A stretch of 64,000 bases of DNA from Moniliella sp. 'wahieum'. Lineage: Eukaryota > Basidiomycota > Moniliellomycetes > Moniliellales > Moniliellaceae. Of this stretch, positions 1-11,400 are shown one piece after another. A model generated the notes under the pieces. That model worked only from the letters and a program-made list of their open reading frames with translations. It was not told where the DNA came from and did not search any database. The position numbers and the translations under genes are program-made. Positions within the stretch are counted from its first letter, which is position 1. Every line of letters starts with the position of its first letter. Where the stretch lies: the NCBI GenBank assembly GCA_003971905.1, contig RSEE01000029.1:558001-622000 (forward strand). Reading direction: 5' to 3'.

Positions 1-1
1 T

Positions 2-625
2 CCCACGCGAAAGTCGTCTACCACCCCACCCTGGCCTTCATCCCAGGCCACTGGTGTCTCCAACCCCGATGCCGACATGCCACACTCCCACCACTTCCCC
101 CCAGTCCAAATTGAAACCGTCACGACGCAGACGGCCGACCAGCTCGATGGATATGAAGCCAAGTCTGGCTCCCCCCTGCCTTCAAGTGGATTGAATTCGA
201 AACTCACACCCCTCTCGGTTGTTGATGCTTCCGATTGGGCTGTAGAGGACACTGGCAGCATCCACTCCACTGGCGAAGGAACCCCGAATTACCCCCGCTT
301 GCGGGGCGGTTACCGCGTCCCCTCTCTCAACTCAGTGCATGCTGCAATGGCGAATGGAACGTTGGGCTTTTCGCATTCGCGAGAGGATCTGGGATCACCC
401 CCTACAGGCGGAGAACAGGACCATCCCCTCTCTTCCCCGTCCCAACCCAATACGCATACCCCCACTCCGCCCTCCGGCAGTCCCACCCACGATGTCCATC
501 CCCCCGAGCGTCCGACAGGAGCGGCTGCTCTCACCCCGCAGCTTTTCTCTCCGCTTGACTTTACCCCATCAAAACCCAGCGAGGATGTAGAAGTGATACG
601 CGACCCTTTACGTCAAAGCAGTTGA
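2..625 (+). CDS. C-terminal part of an unrecognised protein (5' truncated)
   Basis: The reading frame is open from the left edge of the window to a TGA at 623-625, so this is the 3' end of a gene that starts outside. The visible ~207 residues are rich in Ser, Pro, Thr and Gly, with clusters of Ser-Pro and Thr-Pro, and look intrinsically disordered. No catalytic motif, membrane segment or known domain is visible. An internal Met at 77 could be taken as a start, but the frame is open upstream of it and the composition does not change there, so a longer protein is more likely. It is a possible phosphorylated tail of a signalling or regulatory protein; the function cannot be named from this part. 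Confidence 0.55.
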   Translation, partial: PTRKSSTTPPWPSSQATGVSNPDADMPHSHHFPPVQIETVTTQTADQLDGYEAKSGSPLPSSGLNSKLTPLSVVDASDWAVEDTGSIHSTGEGTPNYPRLRGGYRVPSLNSVHAAMANGTLGFSHSREDLGSPPTGGEQDHPLSSPSQPNTHTPTPPSGSPTHDVHPPERPTGAAALTPQLFSPLDFTPSKPSEDVEVIRDPLRQSS

Positions 626-879
626 TCTGTTCATTATCGAGACCCTACTAATTGTTTTCTGTCCTTACTTCAACCCTCTCATGTCACTGTGCACTGCACT
701 TCCTTGTCACATGGTGTTTTACTTTATTCATGTACCGAGTTGCCATTCGTTCTCTGTGCTGTATACAAACCCTTCTCGTCCACTTATAGTAGGAGATAAC
801 CACGGTTCAGCCTCTAAACATGCCAGCGCCGCATTAACCAGCTGTCGATTTTTCAAGGTCGAATGATATGGATGTGAGA

Positions 880-1554
880 TCATACAGAAATAGGGGATCG
901 ATACGATAGCGGATTCAATTCGTCTCGAGGCATGGCCTGGTTTCCAGGACTGAACCTACCGGGATACCACAGGCTCAGCGGCCAATGTGGTCTGGTGTTC
1001 ATCTCATTCGAGCTGTTAAACTTAAGAGATCGGCTTTGGTCCTGGGGATTGACAAAAGCCGAGACAACAGGCTGCTCCATCAACACGGGATCAACGACGT
1101 CAGCAACGCTGTCGATGGTGACCACAACCTGTGTGAAATGATAGACATGGTCTCTACCTGCTGCCACACTTTGTTGGGCGACTGGTCTCAGACCAGTGAC
1201 TAGTGACCGCAGAACTGACGATTCATTGGGAGTGTGTTGCGCACTACTACGGATCCTTCGCTTGTAGCACCCCTCGACGTACACCGGCTCCATTTCTCTG
1301 TCCTGATCGTGTTGTAGTAACTTGATTGTTACCCATTCCCCCGGCCTATTTCCATCAACTAGCCAAGTTCTTGCCCTTAGTTTGTGCACTATCATAGCGT
1401 CCCACAGACTGCTGTTCACTGTTGACACTATAGATGCGGGACTGACATCCCTACTATGAAAACAAAGGAGTAGCAGCAGTAGAACAATCGTGAGGCGTGT
1501 TGCGGAAAAGAGACTCGAAGAAAGAAGCAAAAAGGGTATAAAAGCTGGGAGCAT
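880..1554 (-). CDS. Possible small membrane or secreted protein, unrecognised
   Basis: An open frame of 224 codons starts at an ATG at 1554 and ends at 880, about 80 nt beyond the stop codon of the MFS transporter on the same strand. The first ~32 residues are strongly hydrophobic, with runs of Leu, Ile and Val (for example LTIVLLLLLLCF), and could be a signal peptide or one or two membrane segments. The rest has mixed, protein-like composition with no recognised motif. The frame continues upstream into the end of the transporter, so the start is a guess. It could instead be chance open sequence in the transporter's 3' region. Transcript data are needed to separate the two. Confidence 0.28.
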   Translation of the reverse strand: MLPAFIPFLLLSSSLFSATRLTIVLLLLLLCFHSRDVSPASIVSTVNSSLWDAMIVHKLRARTWLVDGNRPGEWVTIKLLQHDQDREMEPVYVEGCYKRRIRSSAQHTPNESSVLRSLVTGLRPVAQQSVAAGRDHVYHFTQVVVTIDSVADVVDPVLMEQPVVSAFVNPQDQSRSLKFNSSNEMNTRPHWPLSLWYPGRFSPGNQAMPRDELNPLSYRSPISV

Positions 1555-1633
1555 TAGTGCGAGGCCTGGGGATCGTTTGGAGAGGACCCAACCAAGATCT
1601 GCGTAAGTAGGGACAAAACAAAATGCGGGCCGA

Positions 1634-3401
1634 TCAGGCTTGTTCGACCTCGGAGGCAATGGACTTGCGCTCCTCCAGGTCCGACACCATTTGGTTGTCG
1701 ATGTGGGTGGCGATTTTGGAGCGTGCCCTGAGGCGAGGCCCCCAAGCAAGAAGGATAAAGGGAATTGCACCCAAGATAGTTGCAATGGCCGCCAAGATGG
1801 AAGAAGAATATTGTGGCTCCCAGCCGCCGTTGTGGGTGTGATACATCACCCACCCAAACAGCGGGAACGATCCAGCAGCCAAGTTGCGCAAAAGGGAGAC
1901 AGCGGCAATCGCACTACTGCTACTGGCCTCGTAGGCATCGCTAAGATACTCAAACGACGCAATGTAGATCAAGGCGGCGCCAAATTGGCAGAAGCCGAAT
2001 CCAGCGATCGCAGCTGCTGGATGCGCTTCTGGAATGCCAGTCCAAGCGAACCACCAGAGTCCAACAGGTAGGGCAACACCACCCACAGCGGCGTAGTATA
2101 GTCGACTCTCTGGGTTCGGGCGTCCATTTGGCGCATTCTTAGAGTCCCGGCGGTAGAGGTAGTCCTGATGGAAGTGGAATACCCATGCGACTAGGGCAGC
2201 GACCGTGGTGATCCCAAGTGCCAGACTGCAGTAGATTGGTTTCCAGTGGAAGGCGCGTTGGAAGGTAATCGGAAGACCGACCATGGCGAGGAAAAGCACG
2301 CCCCTAAAACGTAGCATATCGGTCAGTATACTCAGCCCGAATAATGGATTGTTGTAATAACATGTAGACGTACCAGGCAAACCCGACCCAGATGGAAAAA
2401 GCGGTACAAATGGGTTCAAGGAGTAAGAGACGGAAAGGGAGAACAAGAGAGCGCAAATTACGTTTAAGAAGCGAGATGCGATTTTGATCCATGCGGGAGA
2501 TGTAGATAGTATGCAGACCTTTGGCCTTGGCTTCCGCGGTCATCCGGCGAGCCCTCCGACGCAGGAGTACGTTGGCCCGCGTCTCCGAGAAGGTGAAAAG
2601 CATGAGGAAGAAGGTGATGAAAGCAAAAATGCACTGGTACCAGAAAGCCCAGTGCCACTCATGCGGTCCGGCGCCAGCCAAGACAGCAGAAGTAAGGAAC
2701 GGGCCGAGACCTTGGCCTGCATAATTGCCCACAATGAACCCGGCAATCCAGACCCCGCGACTTTGGGCAGGGAAGATATCGGCCAAGGTACCGGCAACCA
2801 TGGAGTTACCAGCACTGTTGGCGATGCCATGGAAGAAGCGTGTGACGACAAAAGCTTCAATATTCTTGCCCAGCGCTTGAGGGATCATAAGCACAGCAAA
2901 TAGAAACGAAGAGATCCAGTAGATGGGTGCACGTCCCGTCGTCTCGGACAGAGGGGCGGTTAAAAGGGCACCAAGCGCAATGCCCGTCATTAGTGTTGTG
3001 GTTCCCAAAAGAAACACGACGTTCCCGACGTGCATTTTGGGTCCGAGCACGGGGAAGAGGGGTGCATACGTGCTGGCCAGCAAGGCAAAGTCAAATGCAA
3101 TCCAGACCATCAGACAGCCCGTGTAAATCCGCTTGGCCAATGGCCACTGTTGCGGGTTTTCCGCATCATAGGGTTTGTCAAAGTCAATGAAGATCACGTC
3201 TTCCCCCGTCTCTTCAGTCTGCTGCGCCGGGGTCCCGACAGATTCGGTTGGAGCCGTGCTCTGGCGCGGCAGAGATTTCTCTTTGCTCTTACCCTCCCTA
3301 TCCTTTTCCGTGGACGCACCCCATACCAAAGAGGAATGTGAACCAGAAGAAGAAGGGGGGGATAAATGAGGGCGTTGAGGGTCTTGCATATGCCGTAGCA
3401 A
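1634..3401 (-). CDS. MFS transporter, DHA1 family (polyamine/drug:H+ antiporter type)
   Basis: Two exons, complement of 2374..3401 and 1634..2303, give a 565-residue protein with no frame break. The 70-nt intron (2304-2373) starts GTACGT and ends TTTTAG; splicing restores the conserved segment FAWGVLFL. The protein has a hydrophilic Ser/Thr-rich N-terminus (~1-90), the family signature NPQQWPLAKR just before the first helix (~82-91), about 12 hydrophobic segments, and a motif-A-like loop PLSETTGRAPIY between helices 2 and 3. A long charged central loop contains RRRARRMTAEAKAKG. These features are typical of plasma-membrane drug:H+ antiporters near yeast Tpo1 and Flr1, which export polyamines, toxic compounds or metabolites. 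The substrate cannot be told from sequence. The start at 3401 has a second Met four codons in. Confidence 0.9.
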
Positions 3402-3709
3402 GATGAGAGAAGATGTTACGCAGGTGTGTTGATGTGGTGAGAGGGTTGGTGGTAGGTTTTACTGTAGAAGCGAAGTGATGATGCTGTGGGATGGCCAAGC
3501 CAGTTCCAAGCGTTTTATACCAAAGCACCACCCTTCATATCATGCATCCTATGTTCTGGCCTTCTCCCCCCTTCTCATCCAGCTGGTATGCCGAATTTTG
3601 CCATATTGTGAGACTTGCGGACGTGCGCGGCAAGCCCATTTTGCTCCCCCCCGCACGTTCACCCGGTACTTTGCAGGGAGAGTGTGGGAAGGACCGGGAT
3701 GGGGAACGT

Positions 3710-3723
3710 GGTAACGCGTTACC
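3710..3723. promoter_or_regulatory. Perfect 14-bp palindrome GGTAACGCGTTACC
   Basis: GGTAACGCGTTACC reads the same on both strands and is followed directly by two more GTTACC/GTTA half-site-like words (to about 3735). A related word, GTAACGCGGTAACG, lies near 3832. It is about 310 bp upstream of the MFS start codon. A dimeric transcription-factor site is an inference from symmetry and position only. Confidence 0.3.
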
Positions 3724-5838
3724 GTTACCGTTAATAGCGTAATGCAGAACGGCTAATCCATCAAGTGGAACGTTAAATGGGTAGCGAAATACGGCACAAA
3801 AGGTTGCGGCTCATCAGACGACGCATATGCTGTAACGCGGTAACGAAGTTCGAAGGGCTTGGTGCTTGGTGCAGTGTGGTTGCATTTGTGATCGATGATC
3901 GATTCGATGAGGCATGGGGCCTGGGGCGTGGGCAGGCCAGGGGACCGGGGATCGGTGACGCCCCCCCCGCTGAGGCTGAGGTTCAGGCCGGCGCCTCCCA
4001 TACGTATATGGGTGCGTGGGCGGACACGCGAAGGGGAGCCAGCCACCCGTCGAACTTGCCACACTTCCGATGATCGATGAGATCGAGATTCGATGAAATC
4101 GATTGAGCTGAGAGCTGCTGAGCCTCAGCGGGTTGGAGTCTGAATCTGACATGTGAGCTCACTTGTAATATACGGTGTGGGGATCGTCTGACACGGACTG
4201 TGGCCGCACGCCCCGGCAGGGCGACTCATCCGCCGTCGGTTATTTCGGCTATTCGAATTCGACCAATAATACTTCTCTCCACCGTGGAAGAGGAGGCAGG
4301 CCATGGGCAGGCCTGAGCGAGTGCTGTGGGTGGGCCTACTTACATGTTATACAGTGTCACATGCACATGCCGCCATCATTGAATCTCCATGTCATACATA
4401 CATCAAGCCTTTGGTATACGAGTACTACATGCAGGTCCCTCTCACGGATATATTACTGAGTACTAATGCATCGATGGAGCGAGGTCCTGGCAGGTCCCGG
4501 CCTTACCAGACCCTACCTCTCCGGGGAAGTCGCTCGAACATGGATGGGCCCCGGCCAGTTTGCGGAGAAGTGTGGGGAACAGGTGATATGCATTTCGGGG
4601 TATGGCCTGGTATGCTGGTCTGCCCACAGACGCCTCTCTCATTCAACACGCGCTCTAATTCAGATCTCACCACCACCAGATGGCAGAGACCGCCCATATA
4701 TGAATAAGGTCTTTTAGACCTTCAATTGGTATACTTGGGCGCATGTGAAGGAAATGGATCTAGTTGAAGTAGCTCGAAGTTTGAAGCTCGAAAAGAGGGC
4801 GGAGAGTTATAGGGGAAAGCGCGAGTGAAACGCCGCCGGCCTATGCGATTTGAGATCTGAGACCTCTGTGGCATCAAACGCCGCACACAACGGTCCAGGC
4901 TTGATAGAGAGTAAACACATCCGACTCGCATTGTTACTTTTGCGTGTGTGTCTCTGTTGAGGTGTATTATAGTTGGTGCATGATGTAGTAACGCTTGGAG
5001 GGAAGTGAGCCCATATCCGTCTTTTGATGGGAAGTAATCAAGTCGGCGATCTTCCTCGGAAAGGGGTCCGCCACAGTTAGTGTGGCCTCTTCCCATTTGT
5101 GGACACAATGGTAAGGGATAGCCGGTTGTGCGGATGGAAATGCATCATGAGTCGGAGATTTGAGAAAAAAGCATAGTAAGTGCACCCTATTTCCATAGGG
5201 AACGGATGGGGCCCGGAGCAATCGGATGATCAGGAATGGAGGTGAACACACTCTGCGCGACTTGGGAACACAGGAGGCGCAGGCCGCGTACCGGAAGGTG
5301 GTACCAAGTACCAGGGACGCACCCAAGAAAACCATTTCCCCCCTTAATTGGTTTTGACAACGAACGCGAGGATAGTATGCCACCAAGACAACAGGAAAGA
5401 TGTTTGGGAACTGGAGGGACCTGACTACTGGCTCTCAATGGAAATGGCTCCTCGCTCGGATGTCAACCACGTTCATCCGTATCCTCACGTGCTTCATCGG
5501 GTCTGGGAACGGATGGCGGGCACCAGAGGGTCTCGATTTCCTGGCGATTCTCCTGGTTCCTTTAAGCGGGGTTGGCGCTCACAAACAGCACACGCCGGAT
5601 GAACAGGTCAGTTTAGGCGCATCGTTTCTTTCTCCCAGCCTTAAGCTCTGTCAATGGTATGGTTGCAGAATATAGAGATCTGTGTGGACCACATCTTTCG
5701 TTTCACCGTGTGGTACATACCTTTTCTGGTACGACACTTGTGATCTTGTTCCCTGCTCTTCTCGTTCCATCTCTCCTGTTGCTCCGCCATAATCCTTCCC
5801 CCCCTCTACTTCCTCTCTCTGGGGCCGTTCGCGGGCGC

Positions 5839-5883
5839 GATGAGGCCTGAGGTCGATGAGGCCTGAGGTCGATAAGGCCTGAA
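5839..5883. repeat. Three-copy 16-nt tandem repeat
   Basis: The unit GATGAGGCCTGAGGTC occurs twice exactly (5839-5854, 5855-5870), followed by a third, diverged and shortened copy (5871-5883). It contains the TGAGGCCTGAGG word that recurs elsewhere in the intergenic DNA of this window. Confidence 0.8.
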
Positions 5884-6523
5884 GGAGAAAAAAACATGTG
5901 TTAAGATGGACCAAGAGGAGGTTATATCCTTGGTTGTTGTTTCTCTCTCTCTTCTGGAACGGTGCCAAATTAGGCGTCCTACCACGCAGCGCATTGGCGG
6001 CTGTTCGTATCTACCTACTCGATTTCGTCACAACAACCATGTGGCCAATATCTGCGCTTGCCATGTCTCCGCGATGCGCCCGATGGCCATCGGCAGCCTT
6101 CTCGGTGGCATCGAGTATACCGCGAGTACTGACGACGCACGACGGGCGCAGTGCCGGAGCGGCGAAGCGGACCGTGCGCGACACCTGGCTAATTACCGGG
6201 GATAGGGTCCGCACGGGAGCAGTGTTGCCACCCGTTCCGGTCCCGTCCCGAGGGTCCACACGAAAGCGCCGGCACATCAGGAGAGGCGCAGCGCCAGCCC
6301 AGTGTGGGCGGAGCTCAGCGCTGATCGATCGCTGATCCGCCTCTCGTTAATTTCATTCCTTTTGTCGCCATTATGCATTACGCCCGAATTCAGCCTGCCT
6401 CAATGATGTGTCCGTGCATGAAAACAAAAACACGGGCCTGTCTGAGAGGCTCCCGAGGCCCCACAGCCGGCGAATTCTCCCGTGTGCTCCCGTGTGCTCC
6501 CTCTTGCCCCCACCCTTCGACGC

Positions 6524-6530
6524 TATATAA
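6524..6530 (+). promoter_or_regulatory. TATA box of the pirin gene
   Basis: TATATAA lies 30 bp before the proposed pirin ATG at 6560. This implies a very short leader, or a start at a later in-frame Met if transcription begins the usual 30-100 bp downstream. Confidence 0.45.
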
Positions 6531-6559
6531 CCCGCGACGGTCCAGCCCCCATCCCACCC

Positions 6560-7788
6560 ATGTTCAGCACCTCCCCACGCACATTCGCCTCGGCCTTGGC
6601 CCTCGCTGCTTCGGTATACGTTGCTGACCTCGGCCTCAATTCGGGACGCATCTCCTCCTCCCTTGCATCGCACATTGGTCTTTCTTCGACCCCCGCGCCC
6701 CTCCAAAGCTCCAGTTCTCCCCCCACCTCCTCCTCCTCCCCCCCTCCAGCTCACCCCCACACCACACCACTGTCCGACTCTCTGCCCCTCTCCTCCACCG
6801 CCACTGTCGTGCCGCGCCGCTGGAACCAGCGTGGCCATGCGGACCACGATTGGCTGAAGACCTTCCACACCTTCAGCTTTGCCGACTACTTTGACCCGCG
6901 TTTCATGGGCTTCAGCAACTTGCGCGTTATCAACGAGGACCGTATTGCTCCGGGCACGGGCTTCCCTAACCATCCCCATGCTGGCGCTGAGATCGTAAGT
7001 ACACTGCTCTACCTGCTGACCCCCGCCCTCCCCCCGCTCTTTGTTGTAACTAACATTCTCCTCAGTTCTCTATTGTCCTGGGCGGCGAGTTGACCCACAA
7101 GGACTCGATGGGCAACGTTGAGGTCCTCAAGCAAGGGGACCTGCAGTTCACTCACGCTGGTACCCGGCCTGGCATCCGTCACTCTGAGTACAATGCCAAC
7201 AAGACAGAGGAGTGCCATTTCCTCCAGATCTGGTACATGCCTGACCAAACCGTCAGCCCGCAGTACTACACTGCGCCCAAGTCGGACTGGACCAACCGGT
7301 TGGTCACGCTGATCAAGCCCTATTCCACTCTCACCAAAGAAGAGCAGGCTCGTACGGGCCTTCTTCCTTCTGGTGAGGCGATCCCTGCGCGCTCCTCTTT
7401 GGTCACCCGCACTAGCACTCTCCACCCGGGTAAGACGGTGGAGCACGCGATTGGGGTGGATACGGATGTGGCGTCGCAGACGGGCACCGAACGGTGGCTC
7501 TACGCTCATGTGGCCTCCATGTCGGGTTACAAGGACCCTGACCTGGCTGCGTACCAATACAAGAACGAGGCCAAGTTGACCGTCAAGACGGCCAACGGCC
7601 CTGTCACCTGTCAGAGGGGGATGGCGCGTTCATCAAGAAAGCCCATGTGGGGGAGAAGATTGAATTTGAGTCGACTGGCCAATCGCCGGCAGTGTTTGTG
7701 CTGTTTGATTTGGCGGCAAAGGAGTAAGTCCTACCTTTTCCTCTTTTCCTTACACATCCCGCTTACACGATTCAAAAGCCTGATGTGA
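6560..7788 (+). CDS. Pirin-family cupin protein
   Basis: Exon 1 is 6560-6994; an intron with a GTAAGT donor and TAACTAAC branch region covers 6995-7065; exon 2 follows. The bicupin fold signature is clear: NHPHAGAE (His138, His140), HKDSMG, then GIRHSEYN (His184, Glu186), matching the four Fe-binding ligands of human pirin. Pirins are iron-binding nuclear cofactors or quercetinase-like dioxygenases; the role in fungi is not settled. The N-terminus has an extra ~85 Ala/Ser/Pro-rich residues. Near 7606 the frame breaks: adding one C to the CC there joins GPVT to [17 protein letters not shown] and a normal C-terminus. The frame then ends at 7725-7727, or a GTAAGT donor at 7724 and an AG at 7778 lead to a stop at 7788. 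Length about 365 residues. Confidence 0.88.
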
Positions 7789-8482
7789 GCTGTGCTTGAT
7801 AGGTCCTTCTTTGCTTCTGTGGCTCCTTTTCTGGTGCCTCTCGTTCGGCTGGGCTTGCTTTTCATCCTATTTTACCTGGCTTGGCACTGGCTTGTTCGCC
7901 GTCGCTGAGCTCAATCTCTCATGTACCACAACTCCTATTATGACTTTCATCCACTTGGTCCTGTGCTGTAGCACTACTATAACTTTCGGAATGATGTATA
8001 GCGCCATTGTGCATCATGTTCGCGAATGCAGCATGTTCGCGAAGGTACTGAGGGTCTGTGAATCGCCAACACACTGAGGGTGTTGGCTGATGTCCTGATA
8101 CCCTTAAACCCATAAATACACGTCGCTACAATATCTTCTGGGGTGCCCCCACCCCCACCCCACCCCCCGCTCTCCCAATCCCTCCCTGCCCTCTCGTACA
8201 GTTTGCTATGATTATCATATAGGCAAATTGGACTTGTGCGCACTGCCGTCAACCAACTTCCACTGCAGGCTGTGCAGGCACCGTAGTGTCTTTTCGCCGG
8301 TGCCCACTGACTTTCACTCCGATGCCCACATCCATCTCACCCAACAACAGTTACCCAAACGGAATGGTTGAATGCAAATCTGGAAACTAGGTTGGAGACA
8401 GAAAATATGTGAAGGGAGGGATGGGAAGAGGAGCAGATTAAGATAAGTACCGCACTTGAGAAGATAAACCCAGCATCATGAA
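7789..8482. other. Intergenic region between pirin and Raptor 3' ends
   Basis: Convergent 3' regions. It contains two copies of CATGTTCGCGAA (near 8014 and 8032) and a C-rich tract (about 8143-8170). I see no gene here. Confidence 0.6.
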
Positions 8483-11400
8483 TCACCAGATCCACGACGA
8501 GCGGGGAGCCGGACGACTACTCTCCTTGGGAGGAATGATCAACTCTCGTACCGGACGGGGGGCATACAAATCTTCCTCCCACCCAGTCTGGTCCTGCTGC
8601 AACGGCGGGGTCTGCAATTGAATCGTCTTGCCCGGTCCGGCAAACGCAACGAGCGGGAGTTGGGGGTGAAATGACACACCCCGGTGGCGGCGCATATTTG
8701 ATGCTCGTGCTCGCCGCCAACGGGTCCGTCTTGCGTAGCGACTCGACCGCCCGACGTAACTCTTGGGGCGACCGGGCGACCTGGGGTGCAGCGGGGGTGA
8801 AGTGTTGCAGAGGCGTACCCAGGGGCTGGAAGGGGTCCAACGTGGCGCGAAAGGCGCGACAGGTTGCCCTGCCTTCCTACGGGGTTGGTTCGTGGCTTGC
8901 TCATCGCAGCCAAAAGGGGGATGCGGTCGTGCACGGCAAACCCAGCCACGGCGGCCCGGAGAGCCGGCTGCACGGTATACTGCCCTACCGACGCCGTGGC
9001 ACGCAAATCCCATAACCGCACACCCATCCACCGCACAACTGACCAATTCACGGCCTCCAAAGGATTGAATGTGCACTCCACGAATGTAGCTCCGGTGCTC
9101 CTCCCACACTCGGACCATCGCGCTGTGGGGCGGATTGCGTCGGTCAAGGCCCGTACCGACCCGTCGTGCCCACCAGCAAAGAAGAGGTCCCCTGCGTCCT
9201 TCTCGCTCGCCAGCGCCATTACGGAGGAGTCCATCGACGTGGGCACATCCTAGCCCACATAATGGTTAGGATCCAAGACCAAACACGGAGGTGGGGGGGA
9301 GAGGAGACGTACCGAAACACAAGTTTCGCGATGTGCGTCCCAGACGCGTACCACGGGCGAGTCCCCCGCAGCAAGTAGGTGACCCGTAGCTTGGACCCAA
9401 TCGAGGTGAAGCCCAGCGGGTGAACGTTCTCGAGCGCATCAGGCAGGGCACGGAACGCAGCTAGCAGCTCGGTAGGGCGCGGGGAGAGGTACGGAACTGT
9501 TCGTCGCTCGTGGGAAGCAGACGGTCGTAGTGGCGGAAGATGCGACGTCTCCGTCTGATGAGCCCGTGACCAGCAGCGAGGCATCCGCCGCTTCGTTCAG
9601 GAAGGCCAGGGCAGTGACATGCGTCCGAGCGGATTCCCATTGGCAAACTCGTTCAGCAACTTGCCGCGACGCCAGTCCCAAATGCTCACCACATCCTCCC
9701 CACTGGCCACGGCAAGATGGTCTTCGAATTGGTGGAATGCAAGGTGGTGGGGCACCTCACTGTTTCGTAGACTCTTCAGTTGGCCCGTCCAGGGTGTGGT
9801 GGCTGTCCCAATGTCAGTTTGGCGGCTTCTTACAAAACAAGCAGACTGAAGACGACGTACCTGCCCCAGGGGCATCGGCTTTACTCTGCCGGACAATGCG
9901 GTCGTTGCGATGTTGCTTGTAGGACTGGACGTTGGACGCTACCGAACCCGGTTCATTCGGTTCTGGGTCGCGCATCTGCGGCATGGTGTACATCTCTGCT
10001 GCCCAGCCATACAGTCGGCTCATAAGAGGAAGTGTATCCGCCGCAATTGCCTCGCCCGTCACGTTTTCTGGTGGAGTCGGCTGTCCACGGCCGCGGAAGC
10101 GCAGAAGGTCCCGAGCAAGCAGGTCAGCTAGCGCGTCTACCACACCCCCTTCGGGAGGAGTGCGAGCTTCCCGTACAGGAAGGGGGGTAGCTGCGTACTC
10201 CACACCCCCACCGGGGGGCATGGGCTTACGCAACCGCATCACCGGCTCAGACGGCTCTGCAGAGTCGAGGTTTAACGCTGCAAGACGGTCCTCTGTGCGG
10301 GGCATATCGATGTCGGGAGTGGAAGGGCGGGAGAAGCCCAAACCCAACGCACGTGCCGCTTGGCCAAATCCACCCTTTGTCCAAGCGTCGGGGGTGGAGG
10401 GGACCGTTTGTGAGCCGTGGTGTGGCGCATGAGAGAAATAGTCCTGCGGTGGTGGCGAGGGTTGAGGGAAGAAGCGCGCCATCAGCGGAGGGGGAACCAG
10501 GTTGATTAGCACGCTCCCTGAGGCGACAGCCGCGTCAGACGAAAGTAGATGGGCGGTGATGTAGTCCACCTGGGTCGAGGCCAGTGCAGCCACGTCGGGG
10601 AAGGGATCGACGCTAAGGTCAAGGAGGGCATCCAAAATGCTTCTAAAGGCAGAAAGGTTGTCAATGTCCGTCTCCTCGAAAGGCGTGCGTTGGGCCAAGG
10701 CTCCCCACAAGTGATCCAAGAAGCGGTCCAGCTCGTCCGTCTCAGGATCGATCACTTTCTCCCCCATATCTTCATCGTTGCCCCCACACCAAATGTAAGG
10801 TACATGGCCAGTGCGAACCACCCCGCATACTCCCGTACCAAGGAGACATGGCGATGAGAAATTCTCTGCGCACCAGAGGCGAGGGATCCGAATGGCAAGA
10901 CAGCATTGCGACTACCAGCCCAACCTCCACGTCGCGCTGAATGGCATCCGGCAGGCCTGTGGATGAGCCCGTCCCCAGAACAACAGGACGCGAGGTACCG
11001 CCAGGAGTATTAGGATCACTTGCTGCGGCGCGCGTGGCGAGCGAATGTGTGGTGGGAGTACTGGGAATATCATCGGTTGGAGTGCGAGCTCCTAGGAACG
11101 TGCCCAGAGCATAGAGCAGGGCGGAGCGCACCTCAGGTGCCGGGTCGGACAACATGGAGACCAACTTGCCATGTGCGTCCATATCCAGTGCCTTGGTCTT
11201 GCCCACCTCAGACCGTCCCAGAGACGCGCAAGACCGCCGACCATTGCCGGAGGAGGAAATCGTCGTCGTCCAAGTGCTCGATGCAAGAGTTCATCACGTC
11301 CGTTGCTTGCAAGCACATGAGCTGTCCGAGGGGATAATCGTAGGAAAAGACAGAGAGGATAAAGGCACACATTGCCCGGTGCTCGACACATGGGGAAAGT

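Larger units (their letters stand above)
3402..6523. other. Intergenic region between MFS transporter and pirin
   Basis: About 3.1 kb that serves as the upstream region of both divergent neighbours. Open frames on both strands are short, overlap each other and have no recognisable motif. It holds a 14-bp palindrome (3710-3723), a C/G-rich stretch near 3960, and a three-copy 16-nt tandem repeat (5839-5883). I see no gene here that I can support. Confidence 0.6.
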
